A DNA stretch of 64,000 nucleotides from Microbacterium sp. W4I20. Lineage in GTDB: Bacteria > Actinomycetota > Actinomycetes > Actinomycetales > Microbacteriaceae. The stretch spans positions 2,108,001 through 2,172,000 of the forward strand of contig NZ_JAUSYB010000001.1 in the NCBI RefSeq assembly GCF_030816505.1, given 5' to 3'. The position numbers and the translations under genes are program-made. Below are positions 30,085-37,577 of the stretch, piece by piece. The number at the start of each line of letters is the position of its first letter. The stretch's first letter is position 1. Under the pieces are notes generated by a model. The model had not been told where the DNA came from, did no database searches, and worked only from the letters and a program-made list of their open reading frames with translations.

Positions 30085-30104
30085 AAATGAGCAAGAATAA
30101 GCAA
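30085..30104. promoter_or_regulatory. Operator-like direct repeat shared with the 39-kb promoter
   Basis: Tandem 10-base units aaatgagcaa and gaataagcaa sit between the divergent FAH-family and hypothetical genes. The segment ca-N-aaatgagcaag (30082-30095) recurs on the opposite strand at 38988-39001 before the ABC-transporter operon. DeoR/AgaR-type regulators bind such tandem repeats, and the DeoR-family gene at 33948 is the best candidate. Confidence 0.6.
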
Positions 30105-30122
30105 ATGCTTTCAGAGAACATC

Positions 30123-30785
30123 ATGACCGTGGGCGCGCATCGCCCCATCGCGGGACGGGTCTCCCTGGCCCAGGGCGTCTACGGCGCCCGCGGAAACCTC
30201 GAGATCGTCGCCTGCGATGCGACCGACGGCCTCTGGGTCTTCTGGTTCAACGCCGACGCTCCCGCCGACTCCGTCGACACCCCCGACGTACCCCCGGGCC
30301 AGTGGAGCACCGGCCTCGCCTTCGCCTCAGGCTCGCGCTACCGCGACGCGCAGATCGTGCAGTCGACGCTCGGCCCCGACCACCTGGAGGTCGTCGCCCT
30401 GACGGATGCCGGGGTGCTGGAGAGCTGGTACTGGTCACCCGGTCCCGGTTTCCAGCGGCGGGCGGTGCACGCCGCAGCATCCGTCCGCCGTTTCCGGCTC
30501 ACGCATCGCGACGGAATCCTCACCCTCGACATCGAGAAGGTCGACGGGACGACGGCGGTCGTCAGCTCCGGTGTCGAGCGTTACCCCAATCGGATCTGGA
30601 TGCCGGTGAAGGCGACTGCTGTGCTCGACGACGACCGCGCCGCCGAGGCTCTGGAGGCACACGGCATCCGCGATGTGGTGCCCGGCACCGCCCGTGCTGC
30701 CCGCTCCACGCGCGACGGCGGCACGACCGAGCTCACCTGGCGCGACCGCGACGGCAGCATCCGCCACCTCGGCGTCCGCGACTGA
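30123..30785 (+). CDS. Hypothetical protein, possibly beta-propeller-like
   Basis: The protein has 220 residues from ATG 30123 (30087 and 30105 are alternatives but would sit in the operator). I do not recognise a family. The sequence has repeated strand-turn segments (NLEIVACDATDGLWVFWFNAD, HLEVVALTDAGVLESWYWSPGPGFQR, HRDGILTLDIEKVDGTTAVV). These recall blades of tectonin/lectin-type propellers, which would fit carbohydrate recognition. No signal peptide is seen. It is divergent from the sugar-acid operon and shares its operator region. Function is not assigned. Confidence 0.5.
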   Translation: MTVGAHRPIAGRVSLAQGVYGARGNLEIVACDATDGLWVFWFNADAPADSVDTPDVPPGQWSTGLAFASGSRYRDAQIVQSTLGPDHLEVVALTDAGVLESWYWSPGPGFQRRAVHAAASVRRFRLTHRDGILTLDIEKVDGTTAVVSSGVERYPNRIWMPVKATAVLDDDRAAEALEAHGIRDVVPGTARAARSTRDGGTTELTWRDRDGSIRHLGVRD

Positions 30786-30816
30786 CCCGCGCGCGCCCCT
30801 CGCGGCCAGCACGAAT

Positions 30817-30885
30817 CTCGCAGAACGTCACGAACTTCGCAGGGATGTGGCTCCAACCCCGCGAGGTTCGTGCCGTTCTGCGAAG
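30817..30885. repeat. Palindromic element, TCGCAGAACG family, copy 1
   Basis: Arms 30817-30843 (core cgcagaacgtcacgaacttc) and 30859-30885 pair with about three mismatches around a 15-base spacer. It lies between convergent genes. A second copy of the same family is at 31875-31943, on the other side of the AbiEi/DUF559-type gene. Confidence 0.82.
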
Positions 30886-30905
30886 TTCTGGCCCCTCCCA
30901 CGGGC

Positions 30906-31766
30906 TCACGCGCGGCGGCGCGCGATGTGCAGCCCCTGCGCCACCGCCCGCATGATCAGGTCCTGTACCATCGGCCACTCGTCCATCATCTGGTGGTAGC
31001 TCACGCGGATCACGTGATAGCCCATGAGCTTCAGCGCAGCATCGTGCCGGATGTCCTCCGAGCGTTGAGGCCCGACGTGGTGAGCGCCGTCGATCTGCAG
31101 TGCCAGCCGATCTCCGAGGAGGGCATCGACGCGGTGACCGGCGATCCAGGTCTGGAAGCGCAGGGGCGATCGCAACCACCGGAGCCGCACACCGAGGTAG
31201 GTCTCGAGTCCCGCATCGGCGAACGGCGTCGCGTCAGCGAGCACTCGCAGTGCGTTCGAGCGCAGCGGGAGCGCTTGCAGCGCCTCCCGCTGCACCAGCC
31301 CCTTGTTGAGCGCAGACTCCCAGGTCGCGAGTGCCTGCTCGAACGGCTCGCATTCCGCGACGATTGAGAGCACGTTCTCTATCGGATCCGCGAGCACGCC
31401 GGGCGCGCGAGGGATCAGCGGCGTGGCCCAGTGCACGCGCATGCTCTCCGGCTTGCCGCCGGCGCTGCCCGGAGTCGCCGCAACGTGAAGGCCGGGCTTC
31501 TGCTCGTGCACCCAGAGCCCCAGACGGCGGGCTTGCGTGAGGCAGGACAGAACGACTCCATAGCGGGCGGCAGCCCGGAGTTCCGGGTCGGCATCGGGAA
31601 GCGCGACCCAGCCATTCCGGACGCGGATGAGCGTGCCGCTGCGGATCGCGTGAACGAGAGCGGCGCGGCGGTGGCCGCGATCGACGAGATCCCGGACTCG
31701 TGCGACACCTCCGACCGCGCGGACGGCTGCGACGATGCTCGGCTTCTCGATCTTGCGTGAGGGCAT
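30906..31766 (-). CDS. AbiEi-like winged-helix / DUF559 endonuclease-like domain protein
   Basis: The protein has 286 residues from ATG 31766. The N-terminal third (VAAVRAVGGVARVRDLVDRG, then IRSGTLIRVRNGWVALP) is an AbiEi-type winged-helix domain. The C-terminal part (HRVDALLGDRLALQIDGAHH ... GYHVIRVSYHQM) is a DUF559/Vsr-like nuclease fold with the conserved D-x-x-L and Q-x-D-G elements. Such two-domain proteins are common as solitary genes in actinobacteria; their function is uncertain (antitoxin-like or DNA-repair/defence nuclease). It is flanked on both sides by copies of the same palindromic repeat, which suggests the gene may have moved as a unit. Confidence 0.75.
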   Translation of the reverse strand: MPSRKIEKPSIVAAVRAVGGVARVRDLVDRGHRRAALVHAIRSGTLIRVRNGWVALPDADPELRAAARYGVVLSCLTQARRLGLWVHEQKPGLHVAATPGSAGGKPESMRVHWATPLIPRAPGVLADPIENVLSIVAECEPFEQALATWESALNKGLVQREALQALPLRSNALRVLADATPFADAGLETYLGVRLRWLRSPLRFQTWIAGHRVDALLGDRLALQIDGAHHVGPQRSEDIRHDAALKLMGYHVIRVSYHQMMDEWPMVQDLIMRAVAQGLHIARRRA

Positions 31767-31874
31767 CCCGCGAGCGTGGCAGCAGCGCGCAGCACGGTGC
31801 GCCGCAGCATCCGCTCGCCGTGGGGAACTCCGCCGAACCCGCACCTGTGCAGGAGGGCTGCGCGAATGTGAACC

Positions 31875-31943
31875 CTCGCAGAACGGCGCGAACTTCGCAG
31901 GCTTTCTCCCGGAACTCTGCGAAGTTCGTGTCGTTCTGCGAAG
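31875..31943. repeat. Palindromic element, TCGCAGAACG family, copy 2
   Basis: Arms 31875-31900 (core cgcagaacggcgcgaacttc) and 31917-31943 pair with a few mismatches around a 16-base spacer. It belongs to the same family as 30817-30885 and lies upstream of the AbiEi/DUF559 gene and downstream of the deacetylase-like gene. Confidence 0.82.
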
Positions 31944-31970
31944 TTCCGACGTCGCCAGGGGCGGGTCGGC

Positions 31971-32651
31971 TCAGTTCACGCGGTGGATCATCGTGTTCGC
32001 GAACTGGTAGCGGTAGCCGGCATCCTTGACCGCCTGGTCGTGACGGGGGCTCTGCCCGTACGACGACCCGTGCAACCACACGAAGGCGGGCGCCTCCTGC
32101 CCGGTCACGGCCTCGAGCTGCGCCTTCGACTCGACGACCTCGCGGCGGATGTCGTCATCCGTCAGCGCCGTGTCGAAGCCCTCGTGGTGCGCGGTGTGCG
32201 GGAACACCACGTGTCGCTGCGACACCTCGGCGACCTCATCCCAGCTCATCGCGATGCGACCGCCCTTGGTGTCCTCCTCGACCAGCGAGATCCAGTGCGC
32301 GCGGGCGAAGGCCTCTTGATGCTCGGGGTCGCAGTCGACGAACGACGTGGCGATCGGGAACCAGCCGGTCAGGCCGTACTGATCGCAGAGGGGCGCGGCC
32401 ACTGAGATGGAGTTGCGGTAGCCCTCGTAGAACACCGGGATCAGGCCCGGCTTGTCCTTGTGCCAGGCACCCGTCTCGAAGAGCCGGTCGAGGTCGTCGA
32501 GCGTCACCGGTGCGTAGTCGCGGGCGAAGCCGGCGAGCTCCTTCTCCAGCTCGTCGCGCGCACCCCGCGGCGTCGAGTGATAGTTGACGACCCGGATGAA
32601 GTGGCCGTTCGCGAGCTGCTCGCGCTGCACGTCGAAGGAGGGCTTGGTCAT
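31971..32651 (-). CDS. Polysaccharide deacetylase-like (NodB-fold) protein with altered active site
   Basis: The protein has 226 residues. The fold follows NodB deacetylases: a strand-rich start (FIRVVNYHSTP), LIPVFYEGYRNSISVAAPLC at the motif-1 position, VVFPHTAHHEGF at motif 2 and FVWLHG near motif 3. Motif 1 is normally TFDDG; here it is VFYEG, so both acidic residues that act in catalysis and metal binding are altered. The motif-2 His pair is kept. It may be a binding protein or an enzyme of changed chemistry. ATG 32651 overlaps the upstream gene by four bases. It is last in the eight-gene operon. Confidence 0.7.
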   Translation of the reverse strand: MTKPSFDVQREQLANGHFIRVVNYHSTPRGARDELEKELAGFARDYAPVTLDDLDRLFETGAWHKDKPGLIPVFYEGYRNSISVAAPLCDQYGLTGWFPIATSFVDCDPEHQEAFARAHWISLVEEDTKGGRIAMSWDEVAEVSQRHVVFPHTAHHEGFDTALTDDDIRREVVESKAQLEAVTGQEAPAFVWLHGSSYGQSPRHDQAVKDAGYRYQFANTMIHRVN

Positions 32652-33097
32652 GCGAGGGTTCCTTCCCCGGTCAGGACGGGATCGATCGGATCGGATGCCG
32701 CGGGCGCGACGGGTTCGGATGCCGACGCCGCAGGCGCCGCAACCGGAAGCACATCGGCGAGCGGAACGGCCCCGGGTGCGAAGTGCGTGTACGCGAGCAC
32801 CTGCATCGCCGTGATGACAGCGCCCTCGTCGTCGAAGCGGGCGAACGGCACCAGGGCCTCGCGGTAGCGGTCGAGCACGGCGAGATAGGCGGCCCCTTCC
32901 GCGCGCTGCGACTCGGATGGGGCGGCCGGGATCGGACCGCGCTCGTCGGCGAGGCCCAGGACCATGGGGATCCCCTCGCGCTCGAGGCGACGGTCGTGGC
33001 ACGCGCGCATCAGTCCGACGATGTCGCCGGCCTCGAGCAGCGCAGCGGCGCTGGGTTCTCCGTCGTGCGACGACGGTCCCTGGACGGTTGCAGACAT
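32648..33097 (-). CDS. Hypothetical protein of the aldolase operon
   Basis: The protein has 149 residues and no family I recognise. It is helix-rich (AAALLEAGDIVGLMRACHDR, EGAAYLAVLDRYREALVPF) with a low-complexity Ala/Pro/Ser C-terminal tail. It is coupled to the deacetylase-like gene by an ATGA overlap and lies 23 bases after the aldolase gene, so it is clearly part of the operon. It could be an accessory subunit of a neighbour; this is only context. Confidence 0.6.
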   Translation of the reverse strand: MSATVQGPSSHDGEPSAAALLEAGDIVGLMRACHDRRLEREGIPMVLGLADERGPIPAAPSESQRAEGAAYLAVLDRYREALVPFARFDDEGAVITAMQVLAYTHFAPGAVPLADVLPVAAPAASASEPVAPAASDPIDPVLTGEGTLA

Positions 33098-33120
33098 GGA
33101 TTCCTCTCCGGATCGGTGGA

Positions 33121-33954
33121 TCAGTTCGCGCCCGGGCGCGAGATCACGCCGAGCAGGTGGGCGACGTCGTCAGCGATGGCGTCGCGCGCGGCGGTCAGCG
33201 CCCGGCGAGGGTCGACGCGGTCACCGAGCTCTGCGCGCAGCGCGTTCGAGTACGCCGCCGACAGTTGCGTGCCGACGTTGACCTTGCGGATGCCGGCCGC
33301 CACGGCCGCGCGGATGCCGTCGTCGTCGACGCCGGAGGAACCGTGCAGCACCAGCGGCGCCGGCACGGCGTCGGCGAGCCGCGCGATCAGGTCGATGTCG
33401 AGGGCGGCGGTGCGACTGGTCATGGCGTGGGACGAGCCGACCGCGACGGCGAGCGCATCGACACCGGTGGCGGCGACGAACGCGGCCGCCTCATCCGGGT
33501 CGGTGCGGACTCCGGGCGCGTGGGCGCCGTCCTTGCCGCCGATCTCGCCGAGCTCCGCCTCGACCCACAGTCCGCGCTCCTGGGCACGAGCAGCCACGCG
33601 GGCGGTCGCGGCGACGTTCTCGACGTACGGCAGCGTCGAGGCGTCGAACATCGCCGAGTCGAATCCGAGGCCCGCGGCCTGCATCACGAGCTCTTCGGAT
33701 TCGCAGTGATCCAGGTGCAGGAAGACAGGCACGGATGCCGCGTCCGCCAGCGTCCGGCAGGCCGCGGCGAGGGGCGCGAGATCGCCGTGGAAGCGCACGG
33801 CGTTATGGCTCACCGAGAGGAGTACGGGGAGCCCGGCGCGCTCCGCGCCGGCCACGATGCCCTCGGCGTACTCGAGCGTGATGACGTTGAATGCGGCGAT
33901 CGCGGGCAGGCTCCCGCCCAGCCCCACCGCCGCCAGGGTCGGCGGGATCAGCAT
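33121..33954 (-). CDS. Class II fructose-bisphosphate aldolase-family protein (GatY/KbaY-like)
   Basis: Zinc-dependent aldolase, 277 residues. Class II motifs are complete: the zinc His in FLHLDHCES, WVEAELGEIGGKDG, a zinc His in GSSHAM, LVLHGSSGVDD, and KVNVGTQL for phosphate binding. The short length and lack of the extended loop place it near tagatose-bisphosphate aldolases rather than FbaA. It would cleave a phosphorylated ketose made by the kinase encoded in the divergent operon. The start overlaps the DeoR gene by seven bases. Confidence 0.88.
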   Translation of the reverse strand: MLIPPTLAAVGLGGSLPAIAAFNVITLEYAEGIVAGAERAGLPVLLSVSHNAVRFHGDLAPLAAACRTLADAASVPVFLHLDHCESEELVMQAAGLGFDSAMFDASTLPYVENVAATARVAARAQERGLWVEAELGEIGGKDGAHAPGVRTDPDEAAAFVAATGVDALAVAVGSSHAMTSRTAALDIDLIARLADAVPAPLVLHGSSGVDDDGIRAAVAAGIRKVNVGTQLSAAYSNALRAELGDRVDPRRALTAARDAIADDVAHLLGVISRPGAN

Positions 33955-34739
33955 GTCTGGACGGTCACCCCCGCCGCACGCATGCGCTCCAGCAACTCTT
34001 CGTCCGCTCCGTCGTCGACGATCAGACGGGAGATCCCGTCGGTGGGGACCAGCCGTGCCGGTCCGCGTCGGGCGAGCTTGGAGTGGTCGGCGAGCACGAT
34101 CAGTTCCCGCGCGGACGAGGCCAGCGAGCGGTCGGTCTGCGTCTCGGAGAGGTTCGTCCCGGTGACACCCATCTCGGGGTCGACTCCGAAGGCCCCGGTG
34201 AACACCCGATCGATGCCGAACTCGTCGAGGCCGGCGATCGTGAGGTGTCCGAGCAGGCTCATCTCCGTGCGGCGCAGCACTCCGCCGAGCACGATGATGT
34301 CGATGTCGGGGAACTGGGACAGCCGGCTGACGACGCTGAGGCTGTTGGTGAGAACGGTCAGACCCGGGATGCCGCCGAGGAAGGGCAGCATCGCCTCGGT
34401 CGTGGTGCCGCCGGTGATGAGCACGGTCGAATTGGGGGTGATGTACGCGGCGGCCGCCCGGCCGATGCGCTGCTTCTCCTCCGCGTAGGCGACCTCGCGC
34501 TGCGGGCGGAGGGGCTCCACGTCGTCGTCGACCTGCGCCGCACCGCCGTGCACGCGCTCGACGAGCTTCTTGTCCTGCAGCTCGTTCAGGTCGCGCCGTA
34601 CGGTTGAGGCGCTCACCCCGAGGAGCTTGGCCATCTCGCTGACGGACCCGGCACCGTATGTCCGGATGTAGTTGAGCAGCTCGCGCTGACGCTTCGGCCC
34701 GATCAGGGGCTCAGTAACCGGCTGCACGGTCCACCTCAT
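33948..34739 (-). CDS. DeoR/GlpR-family transcriptional regulator
   Basis: The protein has 263 residues. The N-terminal winged helix is KRQRELLNYIRTYGAGSVSE followed by MAKLLGVSASTVRRDLNELQ. The C-terminal sensor domain of the sugar-isomerase-like fold has VLITGGTTTEAMLPFL and VFTGAFGVDPEMGVT, the site that binds phosphorylated sugars in this family. The most upstream ATG (34739) overlaps the 2-hydroxyacid dehydrogenase gene by 29 bases; a GTG at 34727 is an alternative. It is the probable repressor of this operon, the divergent SIS/PfkB operon and the sugar-acid operon, which share an operator-like repeat. Confidence 0.9.
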   Translation of the reverse strand: MRWTVQPVTEPLIGPKRQRELLNYIRTYGAGSVSEMAKLLGVSASTVRRDLNELQDKKLVERVHGGAAQVDDDVEPLRPQREVAYAEEKQRIGRAAAAYITPNSTVLITGGTTTEAMLPFLGGIPGLTVLTNSLSVVSRLSQFPDIDIIVLGGVLRRTEMSLLGHLTIAGLDEFGIDRVFTGAFGVDPEMGVTGTNLSETQTDRSLASSARELIVLADHSKLARRGPARLVPTDGISRLIVDDGADEELLERMRAAGVTVQTC

Positions 34740-35721
34740 TCAGCAAGGGCCGGTTCTCGGCCAGTCGGGTCAGGTTCTCGACGACGAGGTCGAGTGTCTG
34801 TGCATGATACTGCGGGGCCAACCCCGCGACATGCGGCGTGATCAGCGCGCCAGGTTCAGTCCACCACACCGAGCCCGCACCGAGGGGCTCCTCGTCGAAC
34901 ACGTCGAGGGCGACCCCGCCGACGCGGCCGTCGCGCAGGCGGTCGAGCAGGGCGGCCTCGTCGACGATCCCCCCACGGGCGATGTTCACCACGAAGGCGC
35001 CCGGCGGGAGCAGGTCGAGCTGTGCCGGTCCGATGAGTCCGCGCGTGAGCTCGGTGAGCGGCACCACGACCACGAGGAAGTCACTGCGCCGCAGCACCTC
35101 GTCGAGCCGGTCGATCGGGAACAGCTCGGCCGGATCGTTGTCCGGCGCCTGGCGCCCGGTGTCGAACTTCTCGGCGACCGCGACACGAGTGCCCGAGCGG
35201 CTGACCCCGAGCACGTGCATGCCGAAGGTCGTGGCCAGACGCGAGATCTCGCGGCCGATACGCCCGTAGCCGACGATCGCGACCGTGGACCCGGCGAGCT
35301 GGCGAGGCGTCAGCGAGGCGAGCCGCTCGGCGTTCGACGGCCAGCTGCGATCTGCCCGATGACGTTCGATCAGCGGCATCCGGTGCGCCAGCTCGAGGAT
35401 CGACATCAGCGCGTACTCCGCCATCGGCACCGGCGCGATGCCGCCGAGGGTCGCGATCGGCACGCCGCTCTCCCACAGCGAGGTGCCGCGCACGTGGTCG
35501 ACACCCGAGGTGTCGAGCTGCACGAGTCTGACGCCGGGGACCTCGTCGGCCCGCGGCAGCCATTCGCTCGTGTGCAGCAGGTCGACCGCAGCGAGCACCT
35601 CGGGAGCCGGCGGCACGGCATCCGGCGTCATCCGATGCACCGCGACATCCGGCATCCGCTTCTGCAGCTCGTCGAACCAGGCGTCCGGCAGCGGCAGCGA
35701 GCAGAGGTACGTCAGTGTCAT
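34711..35721 (-). CDS. D-isomer-specific 2-hydroxyacid dehydrogenase
   Basis: NAD-dependent dehydrogenase of 336 residues that interconverts a 2-hydroxy and a 2-keto acid. The cofactor loop is VAIVGYGRIGREISRLA, substrate Arg lies in NIARGGIVDE, Glu in DVFDEEPL and the catalytic His in ITPHVAG. The N-terminal substrate domain begins MTLTYLCSLPLPDAWFDEL. ATG 35721 overlaps the permease gene end by four bases. Presence in a sugar-transport operon suggests conversion of a sugar-derived acid; the substrate is not readable. Confidence 0.88.
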   Translation of the reverse strand: MTLTYLCSLPLPDAWFDELQKRMPDVAVHRMTPDAVPPAPEVLAAVDLLHTSEWLPRADEVPGVRLVQLDTSGVDHVRGTSLWESGVPIATLGGIAPVPMAEYALMSILELAHRMPLIERHRADRSWPSNAERLASLTPRQLAGSTVAIVGYGRIGREISRLATTFGMHVLGVSRSGTRVAVAEKFDTGRQAPDNDPAELFPIDRLDEVLRRSDFLVVVVPLTELTRGLIGPAQLDLLPPGAFVVNIARGGIVDEAALLDRLRDGRVGGVALDVFDEEPLGAGSVWWTEPGALITPHVAGLAPQYHAQTLDLVVENLTRLAENRPLLNEVDRAAGY

Positions 35722-36629
35722 TTGATCCCGCTCCGCGCGAAGCCCTGCACGAAGTAGCGCTGGAAGAAGATGAACAGCAGCACCATCGGCAGCACCGAGA
35801 TCAGCGCGAGCGCCATGATCGCGTTGTAGTCGGGCGACGTCTGATTCTTGAGATACAGCAGTCCGATCGGAAGGGTGAACAGCGCATTGTCGTTGAGGGC
35901 GATCAGCGGCCACGCGAAGTCGTTCCAGCTTCCCATGAGAGTGAGCAGCGTGAGCACCGCGATGAGCGGCTTGCAGAGCGGCAGCACCACCTGCAGGAAG
36001 ATGCGGAAGTGCCCTGCTCCGTCGATGCGCGCGGCCTCGATGATCTCGTCGGGGATGCCGATGAAGAACTGGCGGGCCAGGAAGATGCCGAACGCTGCCG
36101 CGGCTCCCGGCAGGATCACACCCCAGTAGGTGCCGTAGATGCCGAGCCCCGAGACGAGCTTGAACTGGGCGACCATGATCGCCTGCACCGGGATCATCAT
36201 GGTCGCGAGCGCCAGGATGAACACCGCGTTGCGGCCGCCGAAGCGCAGCCGCGCGAACGCGTAGCCCGCGAGGAGGTTCACGAACACCGTCAGCGCCGTG
36301 ACGATCACGCCGATCACCACCGAGTTGCCCAGCCAGTCGATGACCGGCACGCGGTCGAAGACCTTGGCGAAATTCTCGAGCGTCAGCGTGCTCGGCCACA
36401 GGCGGAGCCCCGGCTCGAAGACCTCACCCCGGGGCGAGAAGGCGACGACCAGCATCCAGTACAGCGGGAAGATGACCGCGATCGCCACGACCGTCGCGAT
36501 GAGCGTGCGCCAGACGATGCCCTTGCGGGTCTGGCTCTGCCGACGGCGACGACGCTGCACACGGGCGGCGCCCTTCTCGCCGAGCAGGGCCGCGTCGGCG
36601 ATCTGCACGACAGTGGTTGTTTCAGCCAT
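35718..36629 (-). CDS. Sugar ABC transporter permease (MalG type)
   Basis: CUT1-family membrane subunit, 303 residues with six predicted helices. The EAA loop is EAARIDGAGHFRIFLQ...P. The basic N-terminal segment (RRRRRQSQTRKG) precedes the first helix. It follows the MalF-type permease gene by nine bases and overlaps the dehydrogenase gene. No ATPase gene is in the operon, so it probably shares a multi-sugar ATPase. Confidence 0.9.
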   Translation of the reverse strand: MAETTTVVQIADAALLGEKGAARVQRRRRRQSQTRKGIVWRTLIATVVAIAVIFPLYWMLVVAFSPRGEVFEPGLRLWPSTLTLENFAKVFDRVPVIDWLGNSVVIGVIVTALTVFVNLLAGYAFARLRFGGRNAVFILALATMMIPVQAIMVAQFKLVSGLGIYGTYWGVILPGAAAAFGIFLARQFFIGIPDEIIEAARIDGAGHFRIFLQVVLPLCKPLIAVLTLLTLMGSWNDFAWPLIALNDNALFTLPIGLLYLKNQTSPDYNAIMALALISVLPMVLLFIFFQRYFVQGFARSGIK

Positions 36630-36638
36630 GATGCGCTC

Positions 36639-37577
36639 CTACTCCGCCAGGTCTCGCGTGCGACTGGTCTTCCACTGGATGAACGTGAAGATGAGGGTGA
36701 TGATCAGGATGACGATGCCGATCGCGGCGCCGTATCCCTGCTCCCGGATCTGGAAGCCGTTGCGATAGGCGTAGGTCACCAGCACGGAGGTCGAGTTGCC
36801 CGGGCCTCCGCCGGTCATCACGAAGATGAGGTCGAACACCTGGAACGAGGCGATCACGTTCATGATCAGCAGGAAGAAGGTGGACGGTCCGACCAGCGGA
36901 ACCGTGACCGAGCGGAACTGCTGCCAGCGGCTGGCTCCGTCGATGCGCGCAGCCTCGTAGAGCTCGGGCGAGATGGACTGCAGGCCGGCCAGGTAGATGA
37001 TCATGTTGAAGCCGAGGCGCAGCCAGATCGCCGCGATCATGACCGACATCATCGCCGGGGCGCCCTCGGACTGCCAGCCGACCGAGTCGAGGCCGATGGC
37101 GTTCAGGATCTTGTTCACCAGCCCGTTGGACTCGTAGAACATGATCACCGCGATCATGCCCGAGGCGACGCCCGAGATGACCATCGGCAGCACGATCGCC
37201 GTGCGGAAGACCCCTCGAGCCGGGAGCACCGAGTTGAGGAGCACGGCGAGTCCGAGCCCGCCGAGCAACTCGATCGGCACGGTCACGAGCGTGAAGATGA
37301 TCGTCTGCCCGAGGCTCTGCCAGAACACCGGGTCCGACACGAGCGTGCCGTAGTTCTCCAGGCCCACCCACTCCGGATCGCCGAAGCCCTTGGTCTCCTG
37401 GAAGGAGAGGATCAGGGCCCAGATGATCGGGACGAACAGGAAGAGGGACATCAGCACGAGGTTCGGAGCGGCGAAGCCCCAGCCGACGAGAGACTCGCGC
37501 AGCCGGGCCGTGCGCTGCCCCGCCCGCGGCCGGGGCGACGCGACAGCGCCCCGGTCGCGGGTGGACACGGAAGTCAT
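36639..37577 (-). CDS. Sugar ABC transporter permease (MalF type)
   Basis: CUT1-family membrane subunit, 312 residues, six predicted helices after a basic tail. The EAA loop is EAARIDGASRWQQFRS...P. Its ATG at 37577 shares one base with the binding-protein stop (TAATG), giving tight coupling. Unlike the ceb and Opp-type operons here, no hairpin separates it from the binding-protein gene. Confidence 0.9.
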   Translation of the reverse strand: MTSVSTRDRGAVASPRPRAGQRTARLRESLVGWGFAAPNLVLMSLFLFVPIIWALILSFQETKGFGDPEWVGLENYGTLVSDPVFWQSLGQTIIFTLVTVPIELLGGLGLAVLLNSVLPARGVFRTAIVLPMVISGVASGMIAVIMFYESNGLVNKILNAIGLDSVGWQSEGAPAMMSVMIAAIWLRLGFNMIIYLAGLQSISPELYEAARIDGASRWQQFRSVTVPLVGPSTFFLLIMNVIASFQVFDLIFVMTGGGPGNSTSVLVTYAYRNGFQIREQGYGAAIGIVILIITLIFTFIQWKTSRTRDLAE

